Source of the DNA: Dactylosporangium siamense
GTDB taxonomy: Bacteria > Actinomycetota > Actinomycetes > Mycobacteriales > Micromonosporaceae
Direction of reading: 5' to 3'
Length of the DNA stretch: 64,000 nucleotides
Assembly (NCBI RefSeq): GCF_016862795.1
Contig: NZ_BONQ01000026.1
Coordinates: 1 to 64,000 of the forward strand
The notes beneath the pieces were generated by a model that was given only the letters and a program-made list of their open reading frames with translations, made no database searches and was not told the DNA's origin. Position numbers and translations under genes: made by a program. Below, piece by piece: positions 60,970 through 64,000 of the stretch (position 1 is its first letter; every line of letters starts with the position of its first letter).

Positions 60970-61419
60970 ATGACACAGAGCGCGACATCGGCGGCGCAGG
61001 GGTGCATCTTCTGCGCCGTTGCGGCCCGGCAGGCCGAGGCCAGTGTGGTGTACGAGGACGAGGCCGTCGTGGCCTTCATGGACCTGAGCCCCGTCACGCC
61101 CGGGCATCTTCTCGTCGTGCCGCGCAAGCACGCGGTGGGCCTCGAAGACCTCGACAAAGCCACGGGCGCTCACGTCTGGTCGGTCGGTCATGACATGGCA
61201 CGAGCCTTGCGACGCTCAACCATGCCCTGCGAGGGAATCAACGTCCTCCTCTGTGACGGCGAAGTCGCCTTCCAGACGGTCCCCCACTTCCACCTCCACG
61301 TCATCCCTCGCTACGCGGGAGACGGCTGGACCATCAAGGTCACGCCGCCGGAACGCGAGCGGTCGCTCCTCGACCGCGACGCGCAGGCGATCAGAGACGC
61401 CATCGCGTCGACGGACTGA
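60970..61419 (+). CDS. HIT-family nucleotide hydrolase
   Basis: 149 residues with the zinc motif CIFCAV at residues 11-16 and the histidine triad HFHLHVIPR near 107-113. HIT proteins cleave phosphoanhydride bonds of nucleotides such as AMP derivatives. ATG 60970 lies 38 bp after the preceding stop; co-transcription is plausible. No membrane or signal segment. Confidence 0.93.
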   Translation: MTQSATSAAQGCIFCAVAARQAEASVVYEDEAVVAFMDLSPVTPGHLLVVPRKHAVGLEDLDKATGAHVWSVGHDMARALRRSTMPCEGINVLLCDGEVAFQTVPHFHLHVIPRYAGDGWTIKVTPPERERSLLDRDAQAIRDAIASTD

Positions 61420-61427
61420 CGAAGGCC

Positions 61428-62672
61428 CTAGTGGTGGTTCGTGATCACGCCCAGCAGGGGTTCGGGCTCGCCGGCGACCCGCTGGCAGGGTTCGGCGGTG
61501 GTCGGGCATCGCCGCACCACACTCGCTCGCTCGTCGGCCAGGATCAGTTGCGCATCGTCCTGCCATGTCCCGAAGTCGATGTCGTGGCGGCTGACCGGTT
61601 CGGCGTTGCCCGCCTGGAGTTGCGTGGTGCGGAACAGCCACGTCCCGGTCGGGGACACCGACACGGCGACCCAGGTGCCGCGCGGCGAGAAGTGGCCGTG
61701 GGTCAGGCTCACGCCCGGTCCGCACACCTTCTTCCCGGCCGCTGACAACGCATCGCCGATCGGCACGACCGACACGCAGTGCGTCGCGTCCGGCCCGAAG
61801 CCCTGCTGGGTCGCCAGGAGGGCGAGTTTGCCGTCGGCGGAGACGTCCCGCAGGTCGAGGTCCGGCGACGTGGTCGAGGTGCCGGTCGTGAGATTCCAGA
61901 TCACCACCCCGCTGAAGCCGGGACCGCTGTCGCCCAGCGTCATGAAGCGCGCCACCAGCCGGTCGCCGCGGAGCCACAGGTCCTCCAGCTGCGAGCCGCC
62001 CGCCCGTGGCCGGACGTCGACGCGGTGCCGCACCACCAACGACGGCAGCTCGAAAACGTAGATGTCGTTACCGACCTGCGCCCCCATGGACCGGCCGTCG
62101 GCGGCGAACCCCACCTGAGCGCCCTTGAGCGCCGGTTGGAAGCCCTTCAGCTGACCGGCGTCGGTGAGGAACTCGATCGACGGCAGGTCCGTCGTGCCGC
62201 CGGAGCTGACGACCCAACCCCCGGCCACGCCGGTCGCGCGAGTGACGGTGCCTCCGCCGGGGTTCGGGATGGTCACCAGACGGCCCGACGCCGTCCGGAT
62301 CGTGTTGCCGGTCAGGAGGACGTCGACGCCGGCCGGGGCCGGGTCTGCCGTCGGCGTGGGGTCGGACTGCCCCGTGCCGGTGGGGCCGGGCTGCCCCGTG
62401 CCGGTGGGGTCGGACTGCCCCGTGCCGGTGGGGCCGGGTGACGCCACGGGATCGTGGCGCTGGCCCGACGGACCGGCACCAACCGCCACCGCGGTGACGG
62501 TGAGAACCGCGGCCAGCGCCGCCGCTGCGGCCACGACGGTCGCGGCCCGGCGCCGGCGCAGCGCGGACCGGCCGTGCCGGATCAGCTCATCGGCGTCCAC
62601 CAGCTGGGGTGCGAGGTGCTCGACGCTCCGCGTGATGGTCGCCCGGAACTGCGATTCGAAGGAGGTGTTCAC
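61428..62672 (-). CDS. Single-pass membrane protein with beta-propeller-like domain
   Basis: 414 residues. N-terminal cytoplasmic helix region (MNTSFESQFRATITRSVEHLAPQLVDADELIRHGRSALRRRR), one transmembrane helix (about 44-66), a Pro-Thr-Gly-Gln linker with tandem repeats, and an extracellular domain of WD40-like beta repeats (NDIYVFELPSLVVRH, GKLALLATQQG, VAVSVSPTGTWLF). It is co-encoded with a SigE-type sigma factor in a GTGA overlap, so the N-terminus may act as an anti-sigma or sensor. Function inferred from context. Confidence 0.72.
   Translation of the reverse strand: MNTSFESQFRATITRSVEHLAPQLVDADELIRHGRSALRRRRAATVVAAAAALAAVLTVTAVAVGAGPSGQRHDPVASPGPTGTGQSDPTGTGQPGPTGTGQSDPTPTADPAPAGVDVLLTGNTIRTASGRLVTIPNPGGGTVTRATGVAGGWVVSSGGTTDLPSIEFLTDAGQLKGFQPALKGAQVGFAADGRSMGAQVGNDIYVFELPSLVVRHRVDVRPRAGGSQLEDLWLRGDRLVARFMTLGDSGPGFSGVVIWNLTTGTSTTSPDLDLRDVSADGKLALLATQQGFGPDATHCVSVVPIGDALSAAGKKVCGPGVSLTHGHFSPRGTWVAVSVSPTGTWLFRTTQLQAGNAEPVSRHDIDFGTWQDDAQLILADERASVVRRCPTTAEPCQRVAGEPEPLLGVITNHH
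62371..62440. repeat. 24-bp tandem repeat encoding the linker
   Basis: Three copies of a 24-bp unit encode the PTGTGQ(S/P)D-like linker repeats of the preceding membrane protein. Low-complexity spacer; copy number could vary between strains. Confidence 0.6.
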
Positions 62673-63169
62673 AGCGAGTTGATCTCCTCACCGATCCGGT
62701 GGCGGAGCGCGGACAACCCGCGCGTGGCGTAGCTGCTGACCGCGCTGCGGGAGATGCCGAGCATCTCGGCGACGTCCGCCTCGCTCATGTCGTCGTAGTA
62801 GCGCAGCACGAGCACCGCCCGTTGCCGGGCCGGCAGCGTCAGCAACAGCCGGCGCATCTCGTCCGCGTCGGCCAGCTCACCGCTGGCATCGGCGACGGCG
62901 CTGTCGGGCAATGACACCGCCGGCCGTTCGGCCGACCACCGGCGCCGCCACCACGACGTGGCCGTCGTGGCCATGACGCGCCGAACGTATGCCTCGGTCG
63001 CGCCGGGGTCCTTGATCCGATCCCACGCGATGTACGTCTTGACCAACGCGGTCTGGAGGAGATCCTCCGCCCTGCCCCGGTCGCCCACCAGCAGATACGC
63101 GGTGCACAGCAGCGCCGCGGAGCGCGCCACCACGAACTCCCGGTATCGCTGTTCCCCCGACTGATCCAT
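62669..63169 (-). CDS. SigE-family ECF RNA polymerase sigma factor
   Basis: 166 residues: region 2 (YREFVVARSAALLCTAYLLVGDRGRAEDLLQTALVKTYIAWDRI) and region 4 (LTLPARQRAVLVLRYYDDMSEADVAEMLGISRSAVSSYATRGLSALR). This SigE-type group of ECF factors is usual in actinobacteria. ATG 63169 follows AGGGGAG. Its stop overlaps the membrane-protein gene (GTGA), so the two form a regulatory pair. Confidence 0.92.
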   Translation of the reverse strand: MDQSGEQRYREFVVARSAALLCTAYLLVGDRGRAEDLLQTALVKTYIAWDRIKDPGATEAYVRRVMATTATSWWRRRWSAERPAVSLPDSAVADASGELADADEMRRLLLTLPARQRAVLVLRYYDDMSEADVAEMLGISRSAVSSYATRGLSALRHRIGEEINSL

Positions 63170-63189
63170 GTCGCTCCCCTGGTGACCTG

Positions 63190-63855
63190 TTACGGGGTGG
63201 ACGCGGCGGACGGCCCCCGACCCTGCGACCTGCACCTGTCGGCTACCGGACACTGTGTGGCTTCGTCGAGATCGTCTCGCAGACGCGCGACGTCGAGGTA
63301 TTGGTGGCAGCGCCATCCGGCCGCACGTGCCGCAGCCACGTTCGCCGGGCTGTCGTCGATGAGGATGATCTCTTCGCTGGAAGCGCCGAGGCGACCGGAC
63401 ACCGCCGTGAAAGCGGCCGGGTCCGGCTTGCGGTGACGGAGCCGGTAACTGAAGAACAGGTGGTCGAACCGGGCGAAGACCTCGGGGTACCGACGGGTCA
63501 GCGCCTGCTCCTCCAGCGGTCCGTTGTTGGTGAACAGCGCCAGCACGCGGTCGCCGCGGTGCCGGTCGAGGACCTCGATGACGGCCGGGTCCGGCCGGAA
63601 GGCACTGCACCATGCGTCGTCGAGGTCGTCGTCGCTGCCGGCGAAGCCGAGGATGGTGCGTATCCGGGTGCGCACCAGCGCCGCGGAGCCGTGGTGTCCT
63701 CGATCGCAGTCGGCGCTGAAGCCGGACAGCCACAGCAGTGCGTGGATCCGCTCCGGGTCCAGGGCGCATGCCTGGGCGAGCCGGTCGAGCCGGCGGGCGT
63801 GATCGAACCGGCACACCACGCCGCCGAGGTCGACGACGAGGTGCCCGGCGCTCAC
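63190..63855 (-). CDS. HAD-superfamily hydrolase
   Basis: 221-residue phosphatase-like protein. Motif I is VVDLGGVVCRFD, motif II LFTNNG, motif III RKPDPAAF and motif IV IILIDDSPANVAAARAAG. The second Asp of motif I is Gly, as in many DLGGV-type HAD members, which may lower phosphatase activity. GTG 63855 overlaps the stop of the upstream decarboxylase fragment (GTGA), so it is translationally coupled to it. The substrate is unknown. Confidence 0.87.
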   Translation of the reverse strand: MSAGHLVVDLGGVVCRFDHARRLDRLAQACALDPERIHALLWLSGFSADCDRGHHGSAALVRTRIRTILGFAGSDDDLDDAWCSAFRPDPAVIEVLDRHRGDRVLALFTNNGPLEEQALTRRYPEVFARFDHLFFSYRLRHRKPDPAAFTAVSGRLGASSEEIILIDDSPANVAAARAAGWRCHQYLDVARLRDDLDEATQCPVADRCRSQGRGPSAASTP

Positions 63856-64000
63856 GGGCGGATCTCCGCCGCGGCCCGGATCTCGTCGAGCAGCAGGACC
63901 AGGTCGTCCTCGGTGGTCGCCGGATTGAGCAGGCAGGCGCGGAGGGCCTCGGCCCCGGCCAGTTGGGTGCCTGTCAGGAAGGCTCGCCCGCGGTGCTGGA
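63852..64000 (-). CDS. PLP-dependent decarboxylase, C-terminal end (partial)
   Basis: The 49 visible codons read QHRGRAFLTGTQLAGAEALRACLLNPATTEDDLVLLLDEIR..., matching the C-terminus of group II pyridoxal-phosphate decarboxylases (L-amino-acid decarboxylases such as tyrosine or aspartate types). The rest lies beyond the window. It overlaps the HAD gene by 4 bp, so both are in one operon. Confidence 0.7.
   Translation of the reverse strand, partial: QHRGRAFLTGTQLAGAEALRACLLNPATTEDDLVLLLDEIRAAAEIRP

Overview
The window is very GC-rich actinobacterial DNA with GTG and TTG starts and many 4-bp ATGA/GTGA gene overlaps. Formylglycine sulfatases with their own generating enzyme, SARP-type regulators, bacterial GPP34, TIGR03086 and ricin-lectin proteins all point to a soil actinomycete. 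A Micromonosporaceae-like genome is my guess, but no rRNA or marker gene confirms it. No tRNA, rRNA, CRISPR array, intact insertion sequence or prophage was seen.

Layout. (1) 0.2-13.3 kb: one tightly coupled sugar operon: LacI regulator, ribokinase, RbsD, an ADP-ribosylglycohydrolase fused to a beta-sandwich, an ABC sugar importer without ATPase, sulfatase, secreted beta-helix enzyme, second sulfatase, and the enzyme that activates sulfatases. It reads as a self-sufficient system for cutting, importing and desulfating a sulfated, possibly riboside-containing, glycan. (2) 13.4-20.4 kb: an arsenic region (MFS pump, FAD oxidoreductase with Cys-Cys tail, ArsN1-like acetyltransferase, ArsR, then ArsR-ArsC fusion, aquaglyceroporin, ArsC) with no ArsB or Acr3. 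A PadR pair sits inside it. (3) 20.5-31.4 kb: stress and small-molecule genes: a ricin lectin, an HxlR-controlled RibD/MBL/GNAT group, two ArsR-type switches (one with SRPBCC and TIGR03086 partners), fossil SDR, TnpB and F420-reductase pieces, an ECF42 sigma factor with its YCII protein and a mirror-image promoter, and a bPH2 membrane pair. (4) 31.5-42.3 kb: TauE exporter, GPP34 protein, amino-acid permease plus copper amine oxidase, SIMPL protein, a polytopic membrane protein, and a NarL/DesK two-component system with tandem repeats in and after the kinase gene. (5) 42.4-58.3 kb: accessory, poorly characterised soluble proteins (DUF4303, DUF4304, DUF6461, Sel1, CPT- and APH-like kinases), a 1108-residue SARP/AAA regulator, a TPR-TM-ricin protein and an XRE-like regulator. 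(6) 58.4-64 kb: flavohaem-type reductase, LD-carboxypeptidase, HIT protein, a SigE-family sigma factor with its membrane propeller partner, a HAD phosphatase and the 3' end of a PLP decarboxylase.

The strongest candidates for new biology are the sulfatase/ADP-ribosylglycohydrolase operon, the palindromic bidirectional ECF42 promoter, the exporter-poor ars region with Cys-pair proteins, and the kinase/regulator locus where repeat expansion lengthened the ATP lid and built a chain of overlapping mini-ORFs. All functional statements are inferred by reading the sequence; no database search was possible.
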